From positions 1 through 64,000 of IMG/VR virus record IMGVR_UViG_3300021197_001793: 64,000 nt of DNA; one strand, given 5' to 3'. Under the pieces are notes generated by a model that saw only the letters and a list, made by a program, of their open reading frames with translations, had not been told where the DNA came from and did not search any database. Position 1 is the first letter of the stretch. Every line of letters starts with the position of its first letter. Shown one piece after another: positions 1-8,410 of this stretch. Source of the stretch: a virus. Position numbers and translations under genes: made by a program.

Positions 1-2
1 AT

Positions 3-242
3 TATTTTATTGGTGTCTCAGCATCAACAGCGATCACGGTACAAATGCCTAGTGCAACTATCTTGCTAGACGGACAATTTTTTGTAGTTAAGGACGAAGG
101 TGGAAATGCCGATTTATACAATATCACTGTAAAAACAAGCGGTTCTCAGACAATTGATGGTCAAAGTGCCATTGTTTTAGAAAGTCCCTTCTCGTCGGTG
201 AACTTGTACTCTAATGGGGTAGATAAATTCTTCATCTATTAA
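3..242 (+). CDS. Tail-fibre/adhesin protein, C-terminal fragment (5' truncated by window edge)
   Basis: The frame is open from base 3 to the TAA at 240-242, with no start in the window, so only the last 79 residues are present. They match the ends of the next two proteins: a hydrophobic strand, then GSQTIDGQSAIVLESPF, then a short aromatic tail. The related ends read GSQTIDGAASIRLESPF (second gene) and GSHTIDGETSVILESPF (third gene). This is probably a small beta-structured capping module of a fibre or decoration protein. An internal ATG at 45 is unlikely to be the start because the homology extends upstream of it. The fibre role is inferred from the neighbours. Confidence 0.7.
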   Translation, partial: YFIGVSASTAITVQMPSATILLDGQFFVVKDEGGNADLYNITVKTSGSQTIDGQSAIVLESPFSSVNLYSNGVDKFFIY

Positions 243-264
243 GCGATTTTTGGCGTTTATAAAT

Positions 265-272
265 CTATTTAT
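265..272 (+). promoter_or_regulatory. Putative late promoter motif CTATTTAT
   Basis: CTATTTAT lies in the gap before the 716-aa fibre gene, 54 nt from its ATG. It matches eight other intergenic copies upstream of structural or lysis genes. This copy is the farthest from its gene and is separated from it by a GC hairpin. The promoter role is inferred from recurrence. Confidence 0.45.
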
Positions 273-278
273 GAATGA

Positions 279-295
279 GGGGGCATTGCCCCCTT
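279..295 (+). terminator. GC-rich hairpin, probable terminator of the upstream fibre gene
   Basis: GGGGGC, loop ATT, GCCCCC, then only TTAAGT. The stem is strong but the U-tract is poor. It sits between the late motif at 265 and the ATG at 319, so any transcript from that motif would carry the hairpin in its leader. Confidence 0.5.
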
Positions 296-318
296 AAGTC
301 TATTTGGAGGATATATAT

Positions 319-2469
319 ATGGCTTATAAATTTCAATTGGGTGCGTATACCGCATCCGGTTCATTAGTGCAAGAAGGAGCAGTCGAAGTCGACGCCCTTA
401 CCGCAGACTCAATGAACTTACAATCTGGTGGGATTACAAATGCTGGCTCAGTTGCCGGTGCTACTTCTATCGACGGTTCTGGTGACCTTACAATGGGTAC
501 CATTACTATGACTGGTTTTTCTGTAGATGCAGATGGTGACACTGCTCTCAAATCTTTGGCTGTTGATAATTCATCAACAATTGGTTGTGATGCTGATGCA
601 GATATCATGACTCTTGCCGCTCAATCTCTTGCTCTTGCAAGTGATGTTGACTTTAATATCGCAAAAGCTGGTGGTTTACAATTAGGTGGTGTTGCTATGA
701 CTGCAACTGCTGCTGAGTTAAACTTGCTTGATAATGTTTCTGGTTTGGTTCAAGCTGACTTCACTAAGTTGGCTGCTGTTGATGCTTCTGCTGTTGAGTT
801 GAATTACATTGATGGATTTGCTGATGCTGCATATGATGAAAGTGCTGACTCAGTTGTTTTCTTTGATGCAACTGATAGCAAATTAAAGCACGAAGCTGCT
901 AACGACTTCTCAACTAGATTGGCTAGTGATGGTCTTAAGTCTGTTTCTGGTCGTATGGAATTAGATGTTAATGGTCTTGGTGCTGCTAAGACAACATTGG
1001 CACAGGCTGACCTTTTGGCTATTGCTGACTCTGCTGGTAGTGATGTAAGTAAGAAAATTACTTTCTCGAACCTTGAAGATCAAATCTTCGGTAATATTTC
1101 TGGTGATGCTACTATCGCTGCTGGTGGTGCTTTAACTATTGCTAATGATGCTGTTGAGCAGGCAATGATTGCTGATGATGCTGTTGGTGCAGACCAATTG
1201 GCAGCAAATGCGGTTGTGAATGCGTCCATAGCTTCAAATGCAGCAATTGACATGGACAAACTTGATGGTGGTTCTTTGGCTGCTTCTTTATCTGATTTGG
1301 CTCAGGGCGACTTGATGTATGCTGGTGATGTTGATGATTCTAACAACATTAAATCAATTACTTTTTCAGATCTTGAAGATGCAATCTTTGGAAACGTTTC
1401 TGGTGATGCTACTTTAGCTGCTGGTGGTGCCCTTACTTTGGCTGCTGCTCAAACTAACGTTACTTCTATCATTAACTCTTCATTGGCTAAAATTGGTACT
1501 GATGCTGCTCAAGAATATATTGACTTTGGCACTTCTAACGAGATTAAATTCGCAGTTAACAATGCTTTAGTTGCTACTGTTGAAGCTGGTAAACTTGTTG
1601 TTAATGGAGACTTAGAGGTTAAAGGTACAACTACTTCTATAGATTCTACCACTATTAACATCTCTAGCTCTTTCACTTTTGAAGGGCCGGCTGATGCTCA
1701 TGAGACTATTTTGACTTGTGGTTCTCCATCTGCGGATGCTACTCTTGAATTATTCCAAGGTGCGGCTGGTACTTATTACATGCCTGCATTTTCTGATTCA
1801 AACATCAAAACTACAGTTATCGCTGCAACTGCTGCTGAAATCAACTTGATGGACGGTGGTACTGCGAGAGGAACATCTGCTCTTGCTGATGGTGACGGAT
1901 TCATGCATAATGATAACGGAACTATGAAACAAACTAATGTTCTTAAAATGTTTGAGTATACTGTTGCTAAGATTAGTGGTGATGCTACTGTTGCTGACAC
2001 TGGTGCTTTGACTATCGCTGCTGATGCTGTTGAAGGTTCAATGCTTAATGACAATGTTATTAGCGGACAAACTGAATTGGCTTCTGGTAGTGCTGTTGAT
2101 GCTGATGAAATCATGATTTCTGATGGTGGAACACTTAAGAAACTAGGACTTGATAGTCTTAAAGTCTACATGTCTGACATTGCTGCTGTTATTCAGAACG
2201 TTGCTGCTTCCGGTACTCTTATCGTTGGTGTTAATTATTTCTCTGACATGGGTTCTGATGGTGAAGATGCTGTAACTCTTCCTGCTTCTCCTTCTGTAGG
2301 ACAATCAGTTAAAGTTAAGGCCCCTTCCGATGCTTCTGCTGCTCGTTATATCACAATCAACAAAGCTGGTTCTCAAACAATTGATGGTGCTGCCTCAATT
2401 CGTTTAGAATCGCCATTTGCTGCTGTTGAATTGGTTTACGTTGCTAATGATTTATGGAGAGTATTCTAA
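319..2469 (+). CDS. Repetitive tail-fibre/structural protein (716 aa)
   Basis: The ATG at 319 follows GGAGG at 306-310; a longer frame from a TTG at 304 would place the Shine-Dalgarno site inside the gene. The protein starts MAYKFQLGAYTASGSLVQEG, almost the same as the next fibre gene, which suggests a shared attachment module. The middle is rich in Ala, Asp and Gly and repeats: the TAAELNLLD type of motif occurs three times (DNA about 700, 778 and 1824), and a block with SGDAT-x-AAGGALT occurs three times (about 1060, 1350 and 1966). The last 80 residues are the TIDG/LESPF capping module. Codons are strongly biased to GCT, TCT and TTG, as in the major capsid gene, which suggests high expression. 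Such repeats are common in uncultured marine phage fibres. The exact virion position is unknown. Confidence 0.7.
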   Translation: MAYKFQLGAYTASGSLVQEGAVEVDALTADSMNLQSGGITNAGSVAGATSIDGSGDLTMGTITMTGFSVDADGDTALKSLAVDNSSTIGCDADADIMTLAAQSLALASDVDFNIAKAGGLQLGGVAMTATAAELNLLDNVSGLVQADFTKLAAVDASAVELNYIDGFADAAYDESADSVVFFDATDSKLKHEAANDFSTRLASDGLKSVSGRMELDVNGLGAAKTTLAQADLLAIADSAGSDVSKKITFSNLEDQIFGNISGDATIAAGGALTIANDAVEQAMIADDAVGADQLAANAVVNASIASNAAIDMDKLDGGSLAASLSDLAQGDLMYAGDVDDSNNIKSITFSDLEDAIFGNVSGDATLAAGGALTLAAAQTNVTSIINSSLAKIGTDAAQEYIDFGTSNEIKFAVNNALVATVEAGKLVVNGDLEVKGTTTSIDSTTINISSSFTFEGPADAHETILTCGSPSADATLELFQGAAGTYYMPAFSDSNIKTTVIAATAAEINLMDGGTARGTSALADGDGFMHNDNGTMKQTNVLKMFEYTVAKISGDATVADTGALTIAADAVEGSMLNDNVISGQTELASGSAVDADEIMISDGGTLKKLGLDSLKVYMSDIAAVIQNVAASGTLIVGVNYFSDMGSDGEDAVTLPASPSVGQSVKVKAPSDASAARYITINKAGSQTIDGAASIRLESPFAAVELVYVANDLWRVF

Positions 2470-2495
2470 TCTAAGATTGAATACAGTTTTATTGG

Positions 2496-2532
2496 TGGGT
2501 GGGGGCTTTCGGGTTCCCGCCCATTTTTATTT
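2496..2532 (+). terminator. Rho-independent terminator
   Basis: The stem TGGGTGGG (2496-2503) pairs with CCCGCCCA (2516-2523), with one G-U pair and a 12-nt loop. It is followed by TTTTTATTTTT. It ends the 716-aa fibre transcript. Confidence 0.8.
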
Positions 2533-2567
2533 TTACATTAATGCTATTTTTTTATGGAGGACACGAA

Positions 2568-3368
2568 ATGGCTTATAAATATCAATTAGGGGATGCTCGC
2601 ATGAGCGGCTCTCTGATACAGGAGGGTGGTGTAACCACCGAGGCATCTGGTGATCTTACGATTGCTGGTGATTCAGATTTAGATGGGGCTTTAGATGTCG
2701 CCGGTCAAGTTGATCTGGCAGCAAGCGGAGTCTCAACAAGTATTCGAGGAGGTTTAACAGTAGATGAAGGCTCTCTTTTTAGCTCGTTATTGCAAGTGGA
2801 CGGAACACTTGATTGTAATAGTACATCAAATTTTGAGGGAAATTCGGTGTTTCAAAACCAATTGACTGCATCTCATATGAGTGCAAGCACAATTCAGTGT
2901 ACCACACTGACAGCAGCAGCAGAAACGATTATCATAGGGACTGCTACTTTTAGTCAAAACAACGTTGAAGCGGTAACTGGGATTACTGCCGGTACAGTTG
3001 CTGCCTCTAAAGCAGTGATTGTCGACTCAAATAAAGATGTTTCATCTTTTAGAAATGTAACCGCTGAGTCATTTATTGGTTCTGTGAGGCAATCGGTTAA
3101 TCTTAAAGATAATGGTGGTACGTTGTCTGTTGGATTTAATTATTTTGCTGATTTGGGTGGTGCCGAATCTGTTAGTTTACCGGCCTCTCCCACAGTTGGA
3201 GATTCAGTTAAATTAAAGGCGCCAAGTAACTGCTCTTCGACAAATACCCTTACAGTAAATAGACAAGGCTCTCATACAATCGATGGTGAAACATCTGTTA
3301 TATTAGAGTCTCCATTCGCTGCTGTTGAGTTTGTTTATATTAATACTAATTTATGGAGGATTTTCTAA
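2568..3368 (+). CDS. Tail-fibre/structural protein (266 aa)
   Basis: The ATG at 2568 follows TATGGAGGACACGAA, a strong ribosome site. Upstream in-frame codons would run into the terminator stem, so they are rejected. The N-terminus MAYKYQLGDARMSGSLIQEG copies that of the preceding fibre gene. The last 85 residues carry the same module (FNYFADLGG, then LPASPTVGDSVKLKAPS, then TIDG and LESPF). The centre has short repeats typical of beta-helical fibres. It looks like a shorter paralogue of the 716-aa protein with a replaced middle. The stop overlaps the next ATG (TAATG), so the two genes are probably co-translated. Function beyond fibre or decoration protein is not known. Confidence 0.65.
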   Translation: MAYKYQLGDARMSGSLIQEGGVTTEASGDLTIAGDSDLDGALDVAGQVDLAASGVSTSIRGGLTVDEGSLFSSLLQVDGTLDCNSTSNFEGNSVFQNQLTASHMSASTIQCTTLTAAAETIIIGTATFSQNNVEAVTGITAGTVAASKAVIVDSNKDVSSFRNVTAESFIGSVRQSVNLKDNGGTLSVGFNYFADLGGAESVSLPASPTVGDSVKLKAPSNCSSTNTLTVNRQGSHTIDGETSVILESPFAAVEFVYINTNLWRIF

Positions 3369-4753
3369 TGGCTATTACAGATAACAATGGAGATACAATT
3401 GCTCCTCTTGGGGGTTGGAGGATACTTTCCAACTCGACTGCAAGAAAGACAATTAATTTAGACCCTGCCCCAGCAGCAGGTCGCAAAATCGTTATTGTGG
3501 ACACTGTCGGAGACGCAGCATCTAATAATATAACAATTAACCCAAATGGTTCAGAAAAGATTGACGGAGCAGCAAGTCTAGTTATTAGTACAAATTCCCA
3601 ACGCAAAGTTCTTAAATCTACCGGCTCTGGGTGGACTGTCATATCGACGAATGTTGATTCAAGCTCAGGATCGACTAATTCAACTAGTGGCGGCTATGCC
3701 ACCAGTTTTTCAGATCTTGCCGGTTTATCAAATGACGATGGCTCTGGTGAAGTTGTCAAGTTTGGCTCTGGGACCCTGACCGCTGGTAAACTTTATTATT
3801 TAGAGACTGACGGTAATTGGAAGGAGACCGATGCAAATTATGCTACTTCTGGTAGTCTCAAGATGTTAGGGCTAGCAATGGGATCTAGTCCAACTTCTGA
3901 TGGACTTTTAGTGAAAGGCTTTTTTGATGCTGACAGTTATCTTAGTAGCTATGGCTCTGGTTTACCTGTGTATGTTTCTGAGACTTCTGGTCAAATGACA
4001 ACAACACAGCCAACCGGGTCTGCTTATAAAAGATTTGTTGGGCATTGCACCAGCACTTCAAAGGTAATTTATTTTAGCCCAGAAGCAATCAAATTTAGAT
4101 CGACAATTCCAATTCCAAGTCTTTACTTCGATGGGACATCACAAACATCTATGATTGGTTCTAATTCTTTTTCTAACGCTACAATCACAACAGACAACGG
4201 AAAATATGATGTTGGATTTATTGATTTTGGTGCGTCTGGTAACACAGCACCAGCTAGATTTACCACAGCAGTCTCGCTTGCGGGCGGTATTTATACTTTC
4301 TCGATGTGGTTTTATTCAAAAAGGACTGGCTCAGATTGGGGAACGTTGTTGCGTCAAGCGTCTGGTGGTAACCCTGCCAACACTCAAAATCTACCGATAG
4401 TAACAAGAGACACAGACGATATGTTGGGGATGTTTAACGAAGATGGTGGCGGTACATTTTATAGTTCAGGCTATGATATGACCACTCACGAAGGCACTAC
4501 TAGTTGGATTCACATAGCTGTGGTTGCTAATGGTTCAAATTCTAGATTTTTTATAAATGGGGCGCATGTTGGAACTGCTAGTGCTGTGGTTACCACTTCG
4601 GTTGCTGAATTAGGAGCATATGATGGCAATGACACACAAGTGTTTTCAGAAGGTGTTGATGACTTTGCTTATTGGAATTCTGCTTTGTCTGATGAACAAG
4701 TTAAAGAAATTTATGATTCTTCTGATAAAATATCTCATTTAGTTTTCAAATAA
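3368..4753 (+). CDS. Tail fibre/adhesin with C-terminal LamG-like domain (461 aa)
   Basis: The ATG at 3368 overlaps the previous stop and has GGAGG at 3355-3359. The first 100 residues resemble the capping module of the upstream fibres (ITINPNGSEKIDGAASLVIS). Residues about 115-240 form a module common in phage fibres (TAGKLYYLETDGNW, then LLVKGFFD and LPVYVSETSGQM). Residues about 245-450 resemble a concanavalin-A/LamG beta-sandwich: LYFDG, YTFSMWFYSKRTGSDWG, WIHIAVVANGSNSRFFINGA, DDFAYWNSALSDEQVKEIY. That last pattern is typical of LamG domains, which bind sugars. The domain is duplicated in the next gene. Host-glycan recognition is an inference. Confidence 0.7.
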   Translation: MAITDNNGDTIAPLGGWRILSNSTARKTINLDPAPAAGRKIVIVDTVGDAASNNITINPNGSEKIDGAASLVISTNSQRKVLKSTGSGWTVISTNVDSSSGSTNSTSGGYATSFSDLAGLSNDDGSGEVVKFGSGTLTAGKLYYLETDGNWKETDANYATSGSLKMLGLAMGSSPTSDGLLVKGFFDADSYLSSYGSGLPVYVSETSGQMTTTQPTGSAYKRFVGHCTSTSKVIYFSPEAIKFRSTIPIPSLYFDGTSQTSMIGSNSFSNATITTDNGKYDVGFIDFGASGNTAPARFTTAVSLAGGIYTFSMWFYSKRTGSDWGTLLRQASGGNPANTQNLPIVTRDTDDMLGMFNEDGGGTFYSSGYDMTTHEGTTSWIHIAVVANGSNSRFFINGAHVGTASAVVTTSVAELGAYDGNDTQVFSEGVDDFAYWNSALSDEQVKEIYDSSDKISHLVFK

Positions 4754-4774
4754 TTCTATATTCTTTGTTAACAC

Positions 4775-4808
4775 AGCCGGTGCTCTTGTACCGGCTTTTT
4801 TATTTTTA
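4775..4808 (+). terminator. Rho-independent terminator
   Basis: AGCCGGT (4775-4781) pairs with ACCGGCT (4790-4796) around an 8-nt loop and is followed by TTTTTTATTTTT. It separates the two LamG-domain genes. Confidence 0.85.
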
Positions 4809-4833
4809 AAGCTAATTAATTTGGAGATAAATT

Positions 4834-5760
4834 ATGTCATTTAAATATTCAAAAGGTGCACAAGTAATTGGCGACCTAAAAGCACAAGACGATACACAGA
4901 GAGATACTCAAATTGATTTTGGAGAAGATTATATTGGATTCGAGACGAGTGGCTCGTTAAGGATGAAAATATCAGGCTCAGACGGATCAATCACATTTAA
5001 TGAGGCGTTCACCTTTCCAATTTCAGACGGAAGTGCGAATCAAGTTTTAAAAACAAACGGATCGGGGCAACTAAGTTGGACTAACCAATCCAGTGGTGGC
5101 GGTGGTGGCGGTGTTAGAATCCCTTACCCAAGATTGTATTTCTCAGGTATCTCGGCGGTTTCACAAATAGGAAACAATTCGTTTACAAATGCAACAATTA
5201 GCACAGATAACGGAAAATATGAGAACGGGTTTATTGATTTCGGTTCATCAGGAAATACAGCGCCCGCTAGGTTTGAATCAGAGATCCCATTGCTTGGCGG
5301 TGTTTATACATTTTCTTTTTGGTTTTATTCCAAGCGAACAGGATCAGACTGGGGGTCTATCCTGAGAAGAGCATCCGGAGGAAACCCTTCAAGTACAACC
5401 GATTATCCCATTCTGACGGAAGATTCTACCGATGAACTAGGTGTTTACACTAATTCCGGTGGCCAATTCTACTCTTCTGGTTATGATATGACCTCACTTG
5501 AGGGAACAACCTCATGGACACATATGGCTGTTGTTGCAAACGGAACAAATTCTAAATTTTATATTAACGGCTCGCTTGTTGGCACTGCCGATGCTGTTGT
5601 AACTACCTCAGCCAAAGAACTTGGCGCTTATGATGGCAACGACACACAGGTTTTTGGTGAAGGAATTGATGATTTTGCACACTGGGCTGATGTATTATCA
5701 GCCGAACAGATATCAGAAATTTATAATTCATCATCGAAGTTGAGTGAAATAGTAACATAA
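4834..5760 (+). CDS. Short tail fibre/adhesin with LamG-like domain (308 aa)
   Basis: The ATG at 4834 follows TTTGGAGATAAATT. Residues 1-85 form a small N-terminal module (MSFKYSKGAQ, then a segment resembling phage fibre leaders ending VLKTNGSGQLSWT). A linker of six glycines follows, then a LamG-like domain of about 205 residues very close to that of the preceding gene: IDFGSSGNTAPARFE, FSFWFYSKRTGSDWGSILR, THMAVVANGTNSKFYINGS, ELGAYDGNDTQVF. The Gly linker suggests a free-moving binding head. The duplicated heads differ mostly at synonymous DNA positions, with some residue changes in the loops. The pair may offer two receptor specificities; this is inference. Confidence 0.7.
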   Translation: MSFKYSKGAQVIGDLKAQDDTQRDTQIDFGEDYIGFETSGSLRMKISGSDGSITFNEAFTFPISDGSANQVLKTNGSGQLSWTNQSSGGGGGGVRIPYPRLYFSGISAVSQIGNNSFTNATISTDNGKYENGFIDFGSSGNTAPARFESEIPLLGGVYTFSFWFYSKRTGSDWGSILRRASGGNPSSTTDYPILTEDSTDELGVYTNSGGQFYSSGYDMTSLEGTTSWTHMAVVANGTNSKFYINGSLVGTADAVVTTSAKELGAYDGNDTQVFGEGIDDFAHWADVLSAEQISEIYNSSSKLSEIVT

Positions 5761-5773
5761 TCACTAGTTTGTT

Positions 5774-5782
5774 CTATTTATT
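5774..5782 (+). promoter_or_regulatory. Putative late promoter motif CTATTTATT
   Basis: CTATTTATT lies in the 41-nt gap before the 848-aa fibre gene, 28 nt from its ATG. The same spacing is seen at 12194, 21196 and 23361 (28-29 nt). Confidence 0.55.
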
Positions 5783-5801
5783 ACAAAACAGAGGATTTTA
5801 A

Positions 5802-8348
5802 ATGTCATACAACATTCTTAACAAAGGTGTCAAATTCCAAGGCGATACACAGGGCACGATTGAAGATATCGTAGATACCCATTCAACACAAACAATTAAC
5901 GGTCTTAAGACCGTGACACATCTAACAGGAACGCACGTCAGAGTGACAAACGATGTTGTTGCATTAGGCAACATTAGTGCGTCTGTTAATATTTCTGCGT
6001 CTGCATTTTACGGAGATGGAAGCACTCTAAGTAATGTTGGCACAGTTAGTTTTGACGGATCTACTGCGAATGGCTTGTTGACTTATAAAGATGCGGATGA
6101 GGCCTCTGTTGAGTCTAGTTTGACTTTCGATGGTTCTGTTTTAGATTTTAAAGGATCATCAATATCTGGTTCGGGGAATATCTCGGGATCAGCGTTTTAT
6201 GGAAATGGAGCAAACTTATCAAGTGTTAATGCCGCCACTGTGACCTTGGCTTCCAATGGCGGACTTGCCAATTCAAGTGGTGTTCTAGTGGACCCAACAG
6301 CAGCTACAGAGGAAACTAGCGCCGCTGATGGACACTTCCTTTTGATACATAACGGCTCTGCCTTGAGAAAAATAACCTGTGGTCGAGTGGCAGGTCTTTT
6401 TGACGCAGCAGTCGAAACCTTCACCAATCAAACACAACACAGAGTTGTAACGGTTGAGGGTGCGAATTCAATTGACGGAGAGGCAAACCTAACGTTTAAT
6501 GGCTCTGTTTTAACAATTACCGGTGATGTATCTGGGTCTCAGGTTATATCTGGCTCCATCGGCCACTTTGTAACAAGAGTGGAGGCCACTGCAATTTCAT
6601 TAGGTGATGCCTCTGGTATAGCCGGGCAGGGCTTGACAAATAATTCCGGTGAACTTGACATACAAGTATCCGGTGCTGTTAAAATAGCATCAGACAAGCT
6701 GGGGATTACAGGCTCCTTTGCTGGTAATGGTTTGCTTTACGAAGGTGGGGTTGATTCCATTTCTTCGATAGGAATTGATTTAGCTACGTCATCTGGGTTA
6801 CAACTAAGCAGTGGAGAGCTTTCAGTTAACTTAAATTCATTAGGGACTGCAACACCGCTTTTCAGCGCTGATAGTGTTGTTTTTATCGATGCAGATGACG
6901 GCTCTACTAAAAAATCCACATTTAGTAATTTTGTGGCCACCATGGCAGGAGATGGTCTTGTTAACAATTCTGGTCGTTTCGATATTAATGTAAGTGGCGC
7001 CATGGCTCTCCAATCAGATAAGTTAGTTTTATCATCGTCTGTTGCTGGTAATGGTCTTGAAGTTGGTGCTGGTGATGATCAGATGGTAAATACTCTATCT
7101 GTCAAGGTTTCTGATTTTATGTCCAATGGGGCAAACAATAGGATTTTAACTGCCGGGGATGCAAATTCTATGAATGCAGAAACCAAATTTACCTTTGATG
7201 ACACGACCCTCATATTAACAGGTTCCAGTATATTCAGTGGTTCAGCCACTACATTCGACACTACTGAATTTGTAATACAGTCTGCGACATCGGAAAAACC
7301 AACGATAGAACTTAAAAACACAACGCCAAGTGATTCAAACGCTGGTGTTCTTATGAACTTTTTTAAGCAGCCTAGCGACAATGCCGGCGAAAGCGATAAT
7401 AACACTCTTGGTGGTATTAAATTCTTGGGATTGGACTCCGGTAACAACTCAACAATTTACGGACAAATGACAGTCCACTCATCAGACAAGACCGGTGGTG
7501 ATGAAGGGGGCGAATTTAGATTCTACGTACAAGCAGGTGGAACCGGAGGAACAGCGACTCTTAGTGAAATATTTAGTATTGGCGGTGAAGATGTCGGCTC
7601 AGGTGGAGGCGAACCTTGCGAAGTTGTTGTTAACGATGCCGGGATTGATTGCAATTTTAGAGTCGAATCAGACACAAACACCACAGCATTTATCATAGAC
7701 GGCACAAACGGACATATTGGAATCGGTGATGATGCTGATTCTGGTGCCTTGCTAACGCTTTCCGGCTCTAATGACGAATATTTATTTGAAGCCAAGCAGC
7801 AAGGCAACGGATACCCAACAGCATTCTTAGCAGGAGAAAGTCATGGCACATATCCGGGACTATTATATAATAGAGGAAAGCTAGCAAATGGCGGAGCAAT
7901 ATCACAAGGTAATCTCGAAGGTGCCAATGGGTCCCATACTAGACTAACAGTTAGAAAAGCATCCATCACAGATAACTCAGCTACAAATGTTGTCACGATA
8001 ACAGTTCCAAATGCAAACCATGCAGCAGCGATTAGGGTCTTTGGGTTGGCAAACTTTGATAACTGCGCCTATTCACAAGTGTTTTCCTTTCAAGGTACTA
8101 TTGGCAGGACTTCTGGTGCCCCAACAGATAAAGCGTTTTCTTCCGTGACAACAACAGAAAATGCGTCTGTGACTCCCAACTTTTCGATTGCCGTAGGCGG
8201 TAGTAGCAATACGGGCGCAAACAGTGCAACCCAGACGTTTACCGTTCAGTTTACAATCAATACCTCTGATAGCGCATCTTCGAATGCAACATTCATGATA
8301 GAATTAATAAACTTCAATGATTCTGGTGTAACAATGGTGGCTTCATAA
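5802..8348 (+). CDS. Large tail-fibre protein (848 aa)
   Basis: The ATG at 5802 follows AGAGGATTTTAA. The protein begins MSYNILNKGVKFQGDTQG and contains repeated segments of the form SGSAFYGNGANLSSV and SASAFYGDGSTLSNV, a pattern frequent in phage fibre shafts. It also has several internal copies of LVNNSGRFDINVSGAM-like units (residues about 265-430). The C-terminal 150 residues are richer in Asn, Thr and Val and predict a beta-sandwich tip. Much of it is low-complexity Ser, Gly, Asn and Asp, as expected for a trimeric fibre. No tail-fibre chaperone gene is seen beside it. It has its own late motif and is followed by another at 8370, so it is probably transcribed as a single late unit. Confidence 0.7.
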   Translation: MSYNILNKGVKFQGDTQGTIEDIVDTHSTQTINGLKTVTHLTGTHVRVTNDVVALGNISASVNISASAFYGDGSTLSNVGTVSFDGSTANGLLTYKDADEASVESSLTFDGSVLDFKGSSISGSGNISGSAFYGNGANLSSVNAATVTLASNGGLANSSGVLVDPTAATEETSAADGHFLLIHNGSALRKITCGRVAGLFDAAVETFTNQTQHRVVTVEGANSIDGEANLTFNGSVLTITGDVSGSQVISGSIGHFVTRVEATAISLGDASGIAGQGLTNNSGELDIQVSGAVKIASDKLGITGSFAGNGLLYEGGVDSISSIGIDLATSSGLQLSSGELSVNLNSLGTATPLFSADSVVFIDADDGSTKKSTFSNFVATMAGDGLVNNSGRFDINVSGAMALQSDKLVLSSSVAGNGLEVGAGDDQMVNTLSVKVSDFMSNGANNRILTAGDANSMNAETKFTFDDTTLILTGSSIFSGSATTFDTTEFVIQSATSEKPTIELKNTTPSDSNAGVLMNFFKQPSDNAGESDNNTLGGIKFLGLDSGNNSTIYGQMTVHSSDKTGGDEGGEFRFYVQAGGTGGTATLSEIFSIGGEDVGSGGGEPCEVVVNDAGIDCNFRVESDTNTTAFIIDGTNGHIGIGDDADSGALLTLSGSNDEYLFEAKQQGNGYPTAFLAGESHGTYPGLLYNRGKLANGGAISQGNLEGANGSHTRLTVRKASITDNSATNVVTITVPNANHAAAIRVFGLANFDNCAYSQVFSFQGTIGRTSGAPTDKAFSSVTTTENASVTPNFSIAVGGSSNTGANSATQTFTVQFTINTSDSASSNATFMIELINFNDSGVTMVAS

Positions 8349-8369
8349 TTCCTTTTCCCATCAACTGAA

Positions 8370-8378
8370 CTATTTATC
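8370..8378 (+). promoter_or_regulatory. Putative late promoter motif CTATTTATC
   Basis: CTATTTATC lies 41 nt before the ATG of the scaffold-like gene and heads the capsid cluster. Confidence 0.55.
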
Positions 8379-8410
8379 ATAGATAAAAATATTACTAGGA
8401 GTTAGAATTA

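Noticed and set aside
333-2114. Antisense reading frames within the first fibre gene (for example 333-608 and 1776-2114)
   Set aside because: They mirror the strong codon bias of the sense gene (Ala/Ser-rich sense gives open antisense), have no ribosome sites and no neighbours on that strand.
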